From Pseudomonadota bacterium (lineage in GTDB: Bacteria > Myxococcota_A > Bradymonadia > UBA4248), in NCBI GenBank assembly GCA_017441205.1, contig JAFRYG010000101.1, forward strand, positions 1 through 48,499: 48,499 bases of DNA. The letters run 5' to 3'. Below the pieces are notes generated by a model, which saw nothing but the letters and a program-made list of their open reading frames with translations, did no database searches and was not told the DNA's origin. Shown here in pieces: positions 26,875 through 34,641 of the stretch. The position numbers and the translations under genes were made by a program. Position 1 is the stretch's first letter. Each line of letters opens with the position of its first letter.

Positions 26875-28359
26875 TCAGACGTACAGAGCCAAATCGCAGT
26901 TCTGCGCTGGGGCATGAAGTTTTGCGATTGCGCGGGCTTCTATCTGGCGAATGCGTTCGCGGGTCAGGCTGAAGACTTTGCCGACTTCTTCGAGCGTATA
27001 GGTGTTGGATTCACCAATGCCGAAGCGAAGGCGAAGAATTCGTTCTTCACGCGGAGTCAGTGTGGTGAGTACTTTGGAGAGTTCATCGTTGAGGGCTTCG
27101 CTGGAGAGATAATCCAATTGATTCGGAGCCGTCGAATCTTCGATAAAGTCACTCAGGGAGCAATCTTCATCGTCACCGATGGGGGCATCCAGAGAGACTG
27201 TCGTGCGGGAGATGTCGAGCATTTTTTCGACATAGGATTCTTCGAGGTTGAGGTTTTCTGCGATTTCAGCAGCAGACGGCGCATGACCGAGTTTTTGTTC
27301 CAGTGAACGGGACGTGCGGATAATGCGGTTGATGACTTCCACAAGATGAACGGGGACGCGAACCGTACGTGATTGATCGGCATAGGCTCTGGTTACGCTT
27401 TGTTTAATCCACCATGTGGCGTAAGTGGAGAATTTGTGTCCGCGTTTGTAATCGAATTTCTCGACAGCTCTCATAAGTCCGATATTGCCTTCCTGAATGA
27501 GATCGAGGAGCTGCATGTTGCGTCGGGCATAACGTTTGGATACCAGAACGACGAGCCGGAGATTGGATGTAATCATGATCGAACGGGCTTTTTCATATCG
27601 CTCGTGCTGTTTCTGGATTTCGAGCATTTCATTTTCGAAATGATCCATGTCAGAACCAACTTCTTCGGCGAGTTTATCGCGTTCAGCCTGATATGCATTC
27701 AGGATGCCGGCATAGCGCTGATACTGGCTTTCGCATGCAATATATTTGCATTTTTTGTTGTTCTTGAACTTGAGCATATTTTCGGCGAGTTTATCAGGGG
27801 CCACTCCGATTAATGCGCAAAGAGCGAGCCATTCAGCACGTGCCTTCAGGAGGTTTTCGGACATGCTCTGCAGAGCGTGGACGACGCTGAGAATGTAGTC
27901 CATTCCGAGATCGAGGGACTGCATGGTTTCGATGATTTCGTGACGCTGATCGGCATCGTTGAAATCTGCGGTTTCGAGCAATTTGGAGAACTTCTCAAAA
28001 CCTTTGGTGATGGAGTCACAGGATTCTTCGCGTTCCTCTTCTTCCATCTGTCTGTGGCCGATGAGATCCTTTAATTTCAGTTCGCCGCGGCAGAATGCAG
28101 ATACCTGTTTGATAATCATGGAAATGCCGGGTTTCGTATCAAAGACGATCATCATCATCTTTTCGCGGGCATCATCCATTTCGAATCCCCAATGTTCTTC
28201 ATCTTCTTTGGAGAGAAGGGGAACATTATTGATATGCTGCATATAAAAGCGTTCAGCATCAAAACTGGAGATGAGTTCTTTCGAAGTTCTTTCGACGATG
28301 GCTTTGGTCTGAGCATCAAATGAATCTTCAAACTGATATGCTTTTTGTGCTTGTGTCAT
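26875..28359 (-). CDS. RpoD-like sigma-70 family RNA polymerase sigma factor
   Basis: 494 aa. Region 1.2 ([20 protein letters not shown], ~37-56) is followed by a non-conserved region of ~200 residues. Region 2 comes next ([32 protein letters not shown]; -10 recognition motif [17 protein letters not shown] from residue 313). Region 3 ([20 protein letters not shown]) and region 4, with the helix-turn-helix [16 protein letters not shown] from ~466, complete the protein. The motifs match primary or group 2 sigma factors closely, but region 1.1 is absent or very short, so I cannot decide between the housekeeping RpoD and a group 2 paralogue. Good ribosome binding site (GTGAGGA, six bases upstream). 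Confidence 0.92.
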   Translation of the reverse strand: MTQAQKAYQFEDSFDAQTKAIVERTSKELISSFDAERFYMQHINNVPLLSKEDEEHWGFEMDDAREKMMMIVFDTKPGISMIIKQVSAFCRGELKLKDLIGHRQMEEEEREESCDSITKGFEKFSKLLETADFNDADQRHEIIETMQSLDLGMDYILSVVHALQSMSENLLKARAEWLALCALIGVAPDKLAENMLKFKNNKKCKYIACESQYQRYAGILNAYQAERDKLAEEVGSDMDHFENEMLEIQKQHERYEKARSIMITSNLRLVVLVSKRYARRNMQLLDLIQEGNIGLMRAVEKFDYKRGHKFSTYATWWIKQSVTRAYADQSRTVRVPVHLVEVINRIIRTSRSLEQKLGHAPSAAEIAENLNLEESYVEKMLDISRTTVSLDAPIGDDEDCSLSDFIEDSTAPNQLDYLSSEALNDELSKVLTTLTPREERILRLRFGIGESNTYTLEEVGKVFSLTRERIRQIEARAIAKLHAPAQNCDLALYV

Positions 28360-28523
28360 GATGTTTCCTCACTATATCCCCGGGTTTTCCCCAGCGCGAA
28401 GCGCGCGAGTGGGCAATGAGCAAATCGATGACCAAGTGTGATAAAAAAATTACAAGTCGTTGAAAAATAAGAAGATTTTTTGATTTTGGTGGTTGTTTGG
28501 AGCGTGGATTGAGCCGGAAGAAA

Positions 28524-28572
28524 TATGACGTTTTCGTCATACTTAAAAAAAAATTTTGTCAAGCTATTGACA
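28524..28572. promoter_or_regulatory. possible divergent promoter/operator region of the sigma factor gene
   Basis: A 7-bp inverted repeat TATGACG-TTTT-CGTCATA (28524-28541) is followed 15 bp later by TGTCAA-GCTA-TTGACA (28557-28572), two back-to-back consensus -35 hexamers reading in opposite directions. On the minus strand the 17-bp position holds TGACGA, which is not a good -10, so a sigma-70 promoter is only possible; the palindromes may instead be protein-binding sites. Confidence 0.35.
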
Positions 28573-28719
28573 TCAAAAAAAAGGGAATTCGCTTAAATAC
28601 AGAGAAAATAAAAATATCAAGAGCGAACGAAAAAAAAGTGCAGTATCTGACAAAAATGTCCGAACCCATGCCGCCGGGGTTGTCATGGAGGTCATGGGGG
28701 AGTGGCAGGGGGAATTCGT

Positions 28720-28760
28720 AATGCATAATGCTTAATGCTTAATGCATAATGCTTAATGAT
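28720..28760 (+). repeat. heptanucleotide repeat (AATGCNT)6
   Basis: AATGCAT, AATGCTT, AATGCTT, AATGCAT, AATGCTT, AATGATA in strict 7-bp register. The reverse complement of this unit appears at 226-246. Confidence 0.8.
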
Positions 28761-28797
28761 AGTTAGAGACGTTCCGTGGAACGTCTGTACAGATTAT
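28761..28797 (+). repeat. dispersed palindrome copy (AGACGTTCCGTGGAACGTCT)
   Basis: A perfect 20-bp palindrome AGACGTTCCGTGGAACGTCT (one central GT mismatch) preceded by GTTAG and followed by GTACAGATTA. It matches 17264-17304 over ~36 bp with three differences. Confidence 0.8.
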
Positions 28798-29019
28798 TAT
28801 TGGATTAATGCATAATTAAAATCAGCCACGCCCCGGAGGGGTGCCATATGAATGGCCTTTTGCGAACTTAGGAAAAGTGCAGCGTAACCCCGGCGGGAGA
28901 GGTCAGGGGAATGTTATGTCATTGATGTTATCGGTTATTATTGTTCAAATCCATTGAGGTTTATGACATAATGCGCCAGGTTGATTGTGCTCATGGTGAG
29001 CGGTGAGAGGTTCGAAATT

Positions 29020-32000
29020 ATGGCGAATAATTATAACGACGCTAAGCCCGTTTCCAATGGATACGATTTTGGTGATGAATGGTTGGATGAATCAGAGGAA
29101 GCGCTTGAATTCGACAATAATGTGAAGCCAAAATCCAAAGAGGAACAAAAAGAGGCACCTGAAGCGGGAGCGGAGGGAGAGTCGGAACTTGTCGCGTGCG
29201 TCAGTGTGGATGAAGAGCATGCGGAGATCGAATCGGAGATTGAGATTACGAGTGAGTTTGAGCCATTTTCGAATGTCGAACTCGATCTGGATGAGCTCCC
29301 GTTACCGCATGGTGAGGATTACATTACGTCTGATGATTTGCAGTCCTCTGGAGGTGCGGACGAGGAACTTCATGGGAATGATTCTGATGCATTGGATGAA
29401 CAGGAGAGCATCAGCACAGAAGAGTTTGCATCAGAGGCTGCGCTGCAGTTTGAGCCGGATACGCACGAAGCAGGTGAATCTCTGGATGTGAGCCTGAGTT
29501 CAGAAGAGGCTGCTCTGAACGTCGATATTGATGTTTCGAGGATCGAGGAAGCGGAGCAGGAGAGTGCAGACGCTGTTTCCGGAGAGAATCCTGCGATTGA
29601 GGTCGGTTTTGAGGCGGAAGAGCATGGGGCTGAGGGTGAAAGCAGTGGGGATGATATTTGTGTGTCCGATGTGGGTGGAACGAAGGGCATGGAAAGCGGG
29701 TGTGCTGTTACAGCTCAGGTGTTGAATATTGCTGCACTTCAGCGGGAAGCAGAACGTCGTCGGGAGATGTCATCCACGGATCATTCAGATTCAGATTCAG
29801 ATCCGCTTAAAGATCCTCAATTGTGGCAGTTTGTTTCATTGATTGCGATGCGTCTGTTTGATGATCTTGAGCTATTGCTTGTGCAGAAGCATTGTGCGGA
29901 AGCATGTGATCTGAGCAAACAGCTGAATCGTCTGGCAAATATTCTTGCATTTGCAGGCATTGGCGAGCAGCTTCCCCTGATTGCTTATATTGGCAACATG
30001 CTTCCGATTTCCTTTACGGATGTTGAAATTGGCGAGCATTCAATGCGTCGCTTTGATGCGATGAAAATGCGACGTTTTCTGGACAAGAGCAGTGAGTTTT
30101 TGAATTGTCTTGTCTATCTGCTGAATTATTTGTCAAAGCGTTCGGTAGGGTTTGATACGGGCCGGTTTACGGATGTTCTGGAGAAGATTTATACGGCGCT
30201 TGATATCGTTCCCGGCCGGCCCTCAGCAGAAGCTCCTCTTGCGGTTACAGATGATGTAAATCCTCATGAACTGACGACGCGTACAGTGAGCAAGCTGTCG
30301 CGAACACTTGAGGCTCTGATTACGGAGTCGATGCACTATCTGGAATCGAGTGTATTTTATGGTTATGCAAGCGGCTATGAAGATGCCTCGAAGAGTCTGA
30401 ATAATGCGACGCAAATTGCTCGCGAGTACAAGCTGAATGATTTTGAAGCAGCCCTGACCAAACTCTATATGTTGGTTTATAAATGTCGTCTGCCCGATAT
30501 TCCTCCAGCGGAGGTTTACAGTATCTATCGAGATATATGCAACATGCTGGACAAGCATTTTGCCCAGACGATTTCCGATAAAAAGATCAAACATTTGCGT
30601 GCTTTGATTGCGAAGTTTGATGCGTCAGAATCAAGTCACAGCGAAGAGCCGTTCTGCAACCGATGGAAAACATTCATCAAGGCTGCCGCGCCCTGTCTCG
30701 ATCTGGAACGTGTCCGGATGAGTGGCCTTCGTGCGCGTGCTCAGGAGTTATCTGAACTGGCAAAAGCCAATGGAATTCAGTGGCTCTATGATACTTTTGA
30801 GCATCTGGAGTCCTATTGGGAGAATTACGGAGATTCCTGTGCCGAGAATTTCATCCTTCTCGTGGATGAACTGAGAGCATTTCCGACAGAGGATATTGAA
30901 GAATGTGATGTTGAGCAGCTCAATCATGAGCGTCTGAAGGTATTGTTTGCCCGTAAACCGGACGTTCGCCCGCAGTCTGCCTATTCGATTATCAACAGCG
31001 CCTATCATCTTTCTGAGATACTTTTGCAGCAGCAGGGATCGATTCATTTGATTTCGTCGGCCAAGATACAGGAATTGCTGATCGATGCGCGGCAGATAAA
31101 ATGTCATTCGATCGAACGGATCTGTGAGATATTGCTTACCCTTTTGGATCACGTTCCCAAAGATGGTGAGAATTATGGGGTGGTCGCAGATTCTGTTGTC
31201 AATGCATTGTATTTTACATCTGGATTTCTGCGGGCGATATGCCATCGTTTGCTGAAGAATCTCGAACACAATCAGGATTCACCGACAGTTACGTCGCGGC
31301 AGCTGTTTTATAATGAACTTCTGGCGATGTATCAGACGCCTGGCCAGCCACGTGACAGTGTAACCTGGTTTATTGTCAAGCGGCTGAACAGCATTCTTGC
31401 CGAGCTTCAGCTCGTCTGGGTGAACACATCGACGCCGACTTCGACGGAGTATTACTGCACTTTGCTTCGTCGGTTGCTCCATCTGGCAACCATCTGCGAA
31501 ATGAGTGACGTCAGGCAGCGTCTTGTGAGTCATCTGGATGATATTCCGACGCAGGATTTCATTAATACCGAGAACCTGACGATGAGCCGGCAGTGTGCGC
31601 GAATTGTGCGCATGATCGAGGAACAATGTCCGAAACTGAGCGTTCTTCCGAGTTCAGTCCAGGTTCGGCAGTTCTTTGCGAAAACCATTGCTGCCCTCAA
31701 TCAGCTGCTGTCTTCGGAGGATGTCAGCGACAGTGACAGACTCGTCTCTGAGATCTCCCGCATCGAGACGATTACGTCAATGCTTGGCATGACGACCGAT
31801 TATCCGCCGGTAATTGCTTTTATCTATGAGCTTCATCACATGGCATTCGAAGATAATCTGGGTCGCGTTCATCTTGAGGAAATCCTCTATCAGATGATCA
31901 ACATTGCCAACAATGTATGTCCGGAATGGGTTGAACCCAAAGAGACAGAGCTCGAATTCGTCAAGACGGCTTTGGCAATTCCCATGCCCCTCGTTCAGGA

Positions 32001-32637
32001 AATGCTGGAATCTCTGGGGGAAATCCGGGAATCGCTGCGGCTTCATGCTCAGGATGAACCGGATGCCTGGGACAGAGCTTCGACGCTTTACAACAAGGTC
32101 CACAGTCTGGTCAATTACGTGCCCTATACTCTTCAGACGATCTGTCAGAATGCGCAGAATCGATGCCGCTATCTCAAAAAACATATTTATATTGATGTCG
32201 ATACGAGCGGATATCCGGATGAGAGCGATTTGCCGGTAGATTCTGTGCGCAATGTTATCGTCGTTGCATTTTCGTCGATCATCGAAAAGCTCATCGAAAT
32301 TATCATCGATAATGCATTTACGGCGACAGACTACAGCAGTCGTATCAATATTATACTGCATCCGTTTCCGAACGAATTTTCGGTTTCCATCTTCCACAAC
32401 GGGAAATTGCTCACGCTGGAGGAAATTACGAAGAAGCTGTCGGATGTGAACATCATGCCGGCCGATGATGACAATCTGTTCGATTTGCTCGTCAGTTCAC
32501 GACGTCTTGCTCTGACGTATCCTCCCGTAAATTCATTTGCCTATATTCTTCCTTTGCTGCGGCAGTTTGACGGACGAATGGATATTTCGAAAGACAATAC
32601 CGGGAATACGCGGTTCTATGTGAGTTTTAAGCTCTAG
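29020..32637 (+). CDS. Large helical protein with degenerate HATPase/CheA-like C-terminus
   Basis: 1205 aa from the ATG at 29020, chosen because GAGAGG lies nine bases upstream; in-frame TTG (28981) and ATG (28993) starts exist. There is no signal peptide. Residues ~1-240 are strongly acidic and low complexity. Residues ~270-1070 are helical, without motifs I recognise. The last ~128 residues look like a HATPase_c domain: IIEKLIEIIIDNAFTA resembles the N-box helix, and VSIFHNGKLLTLEEI sits where D-x-G-x-G is expected, but the Asp and second Gly are missing, so ATP binding is doubtful. It could be a non-catalytic scaffold derived from a CheA/histidine-kinase family. It is followed by the ABC exporter genes after a 53-bp gap. 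Confidence 0.78.
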   Translation: MANNYNDAKPVSNGYDFGDEWLDESEEALEFDNNVKPKSKEEQKEAPEAGAEGESELVACVSVDEEHAEIESEIEITSEFEPFSNVELDLDELPLPHGEDYITSDDLQSSGGADEELHGNDSDALDEQESISTEEFASEAALQFEPDTHEAGESLDVSLSSEEAALNVDIDVSRIEEAEQESADAVSGENPAIEVGFEAEEHGAEGESSGDDICVSDVGGTKGMESGCAVTAQVLNIAALQREAERRREMSSTDHSDSDSDPLKDPQLWQFVSLIAMRLFDDLELLLVQKHCAEACDLSKQLNRLANILAFAGIGEQLPLIAYIGNMLPISFTDVEIGEHSMRRFDAMKMRRFLDKSSEFLNCLVYLLNYLSKRSVGFDTGRFTDVLEKIYTALDIVPGRPSAEAPLAVTDDVNPHELTTRTVSKLSRTLEALITESMHYLESSVFYGYASGYEDASKSLNNATQIAREYKLNDFEAALTKLYMLVYKCRLPDIPPAEVYSIYRDICNMLDKHFAQTISDKKIKHLRALIAKFDASESSHSEEPFCNRWKTFIKAAAPCLDLERVRMSGLRARAQELSELAKANGIQWLYDTFEHLESYWENYGDSCAENFILLVDELRAFPTEDIEECDVEQLNHERLKVLFARKPDVRPQSAYSIINSAYHLSEILLQQQGSIHLISSAKIQELLIDARQIKCHSIERICEILLTLLDHVPKDGENYGVVADSVVNALYFTSGFLRAICHRLLKNLEHNQDSPTVTSRQLFYNELLAMYQTPGQPRDSVTWFIVKRLNSILAELQLVWVNTSTPTSTEYYCTLLRRLLHLATICEMSDVRQRLVSHLDDIPTQDFINTENLTMSRQCARIVRMIEEQCPKLSVLPSSVQVRQFFAKTIAALNQLLSSEDVSDSDRLVSEISRIETITSMLGMTTDYPPVIAFIYELHHMAFEDNLGRVHLEEILYQMINIANNVCPEWVEPKETELEFVKTALAIPMPLVQEMLESLGEIRESLRLHAQDEPDAWDRASTLYNKVHSLVNYVPYTLQTICQNAQNRCRYLKKHIYIDVDTSGYPDESDLPVDSVRNVIVVAFSSIIEKLIEIIIDNAFTATDYSSRINIILHPFPNEFSVSIFHNGKLLTLEEITKKLSDVNIMPADDDNLFDLLVSSRRLALTYPPVNSFAYILPLLRQFDGRMDISKDNTGNTRFYVSFKL

Positions 32638-32690
32638 TGCGGGAGAGGGGGACACTGGGTACAGTTGTTTGACCTGGAAATCGTTGTGTT

Positions 32691-33641
32691 ATGTCGGATG
32701 AGATCATCGAATTAAAAGAGCTTTGCAAGACATTTTATGTTGGGTTCAGGCGGCGTCAGGTCGATGCCGTCAAGGGGGTTTCTTTCAGTGTCAGACGCGG
32801 AGAGATTTTTGGTTTGATTGGTCCCAATGGGGCAGGGAAGACGACGACCATCAAGATGCTGACCGGGCTGATTAAGCCGACGTCCGGAACGATGAAAATC
32901 ATGGGGTTTGATGGTTTTGATCGCCGATGCAGCCGCAAGCTCGGTTATTTGCCGGAGATCAGTTATTATTATGAAAGTCTGACGGCATTTGAAATTCTCG
33001 ATTTTTATGCAAAGCTCTATGGGATGGGGAGAGATCGGGCGAAGGCCGTCGACTATTGGCTGGAACGCGTCGGCATGTCGCATGCACGCAATAAGCGGCT
33101 GGGGCAGTTTTCGAAGGGAATGCTTCAGCGCATTGGGCTCGCGCAGGCATTGATTGGCGATCCCGAACTCGTCATTCTGGATGAACCGCAGTCGGGCCTC
33201 GATCCCATCGGCAGGCGCGATGTGGCTGATATTATTCGGGAGAGCCAGAACAAGGGCAAGACGATATTCTTTTCGAGCCATATTTTGCCGGATGTCGAGC
33301 GGCTCTGCGACCGCGTGGGGGTCATTCGGAATGGGCGCATGGAAGTTACCGGTACTTTGCATGAGCTGCTTTCGTCCGAAAAACATATTGAAATTGTTCT
33401 GCGGGGCAGGACGGTACCGGAATTTGTCGAAAAATCGCAGGCAGATCCTTGCATTTCCTGCGTTCCGAAAGAGAATGAGCTTTCGATTACCCTCGAACCC
33501 AAAGCCGGAATCCGGGTCAACGATTTGCTCATGGAAGCCATCGCGCAGGGATATACGGTGGAACACGTCATGGAATGCGGAGCCGATTTGGAGGACTTGT
33601 TTGTAAAGAAACGCGATACCAGGGCTGCAGAGGGGGACTGA
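32691..33641 (+). CDS. ABC-2 type transporter ATP-binding protein
   Basis: 316-aa cytoplasmic ATPase. Walker A is GPNGAGKTTT, the signature is divergent (FSKGMLQR), Walker B is LVILDEPQSGLDP with catalytic Glu, and H-loop SSH follows. A C-terminal extension of ~90 residues (from about 225) is typical of the NatA/CcmA-like branch. It pairs with the permease that begins 2 bp after its stop. Substrate unknown; the pair is of the kind used for antibiotic, lipid or polysaccharide export. Confidence 0.92.
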   Translation: MSDEIIELKELCKTFYVGFRRRQVDAVKGVSFSVRRGEIFGLIGPNGAGKTTTIKMLTGLIKPTSGTMKIMGFDGFDRRCSRKLGYLPEISYYYESLTAFEILDFYAKLYGMGRDRAKAVDYWLERVGMSHARNKRLGQFSKGMLQRIGLAQALIGDPELVILDEPQSGLDPIGRRDVADIIRESQNKGKTIFFSSHILPDVERLCDRVGVIRNGRMEVTGTLHELLSSEKHIEIVLRGRTVPEFVEKSQADPCISCVPKENELSITLEPKAGIRVNDLLMEAIAQGYTVEHVMECGADLEDLFVKKRDTRAAEGD

Positions 33642-33643
33642 TA

Positions 33644-34414
33644 ATGTGGCTGACGCTGAATGCTTTTATATCTCAGACGTTTCGTGAGGCGATACGCAAC
33701 AAAATTCTCTATGGCATTGGTTTTTTTGCCATAGCTATCTTCCTGTTTTCGCTCGTGCTCGGTGAATTGTCGCTCTATGAGCAGGAGCGCGTCATTCGCG
33801 ATGTCGGTATTACCTTTATCATGATCATGGGCATCGGACTGGCCATATATACGGGGGTAGGCCTGATTCACCGCGAAATCGACAGGAAGATCATTTATAC
33901 CATCCTGTCGAAACCGGTGCGCCGGTATCAGGTCATTATCGGACGCTTTCTCGGCATTGCCTGTACGTTGTTCGTCGAGCTGGCGGCGATGTTTCTGGTG
34001 TTCATCGGATTGCTGCTGGTGCGCGGTATGTCCATCGACGTCACGCTGTTTGAGGCGGTGTGGCTGATTTATATGGAATCCCTCGTCATTGCGGCTGCAG
34101 CACTGATGTTTTCGACGTTTTCGAGTGCGATGCTCTCTTCTTTGATGAGCGTTGGATTCGTGGTGATTGCTTCGCTTTATCCTCAGCTTGAGTTTTATGC
34201 GGATCGCAGCAAAATGATGGAAGTCCGGGCTGCCATGCATGGCGCCCAGTTCTTGCTTCCCAATTTCGGGCATTTTGATGTTTCGACGCAGGTGAGCTAC
34301 GCGCTGGAAATTCCGGGAACGCACGTTTTGTGGGCGTCGATGCATGGACTGGCCTATATCGTCGTACTGGTTTGTATTGCGGCCGTTGTGATGGAAAAAC
34401 GCGACTTCATATAA
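33644..34414 (+). CDS. ABC-2 type transporter permease
   Basis: 256 aa from the ATG at 33644, 2 bp after the ATPase stop, with AGAGGGGG upstream; an in-frame start at 33575 would overlap the ATPase gene and lacks support. Six hydrophobic segments are visible (including ILYGIGFFAIAIFLFSLVLG, FIMIMGIGLAIYTGVGL, TLFVELAAMFLVFIGLLLV, SLVIAAAALMFSTFSS and LAYIVVLVCIAAVVM), with the usual permease coupling region HREIDRKIIYTILSKPVRR. It works with the ATPase at 32691. Confidence 0.9.
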   Translation: MWLTLNAFISQTFREAIRNKILYGIGFFAIAIFLFSLVLGELSLYEQERVIRDVGITFIMIMGIGLAIYTGVGLIHREIDRKIIYTILSKPVRRYQVIIGRFLGIACTLFVELAAMFLVFIGLLLVRGMSIDVTLFEAVWLIYMESLVIAAAALMFSTFSSAMLSSLMSVGFVVIASLYPQLEFYADRSKMMEVRAAMHGAQFLLPNFGHFDVSTQVSYALEIPGTHVLWASMHGLAYIVVLVCIAAVVMEKRDFI

Positions 34415-34482
34415 TGTATTGCCGCAATGCATTATTCGCGTTGAACAAAGTGGGATTTGTGGTATTTGGGGGCACGATAAAT

Positions 34483-34545
34483 GTGGGCGTATCGGCACAG
34501 CCGATAGCCCACGGGGGATCTGCGTATTGGCAGGGCCAATAGCAG
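34483..34545 (+). repeat. bulged-hairpin intergenic repeat, copies D1 and D2
   Basis: D1 (34483-34512): GTGGGC-g-TATCGGC, loop ACA, GCCGATA-GCCCAC. D2 (34520-34545): CTGC-g-TATTGGC, loop AGG, GCCAATA-GCAG. Both arms are otherwise perfectly complementary. A GGGGGC-GCGA-GCCCCC hairpin follows at about 34550-34565. Confidence 0.85.
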
Positions 34546-34641
34546 CGTGGGGGCGCGAGCCCCCAACCAAAAAAACAGAAATCAGACTTATTCTTTTTAG
34601 GGGAATGTGTTTGGAGATTCCGGGTAAAACCGGCCATAAAA

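Larger units (their letters stand above)
28360..28980. other. long divergent intergenic region with palindromes
   Basis: 621 bp without a convincing gene. It contains a hairpin TATGACG-TTTT-CGTCATA (28524-28541) and an inverted pair of -35-like hexamers. A 7-bp array lies at 28720-28760, a dispersed palindrome at 28762-28797 and a CACGCCCC-GGA-GGGGTG hairpin near 28828. Confidence 0.5.

Noticed and set aside
34550..34580. GGGGGC-GCGA-GCCCCC hairpin as a terminator of the ABC permease gene
   Set aside because: Followed by AACC and an A-run, not by T; it cannot be a plus-strand intrinsic terminator.
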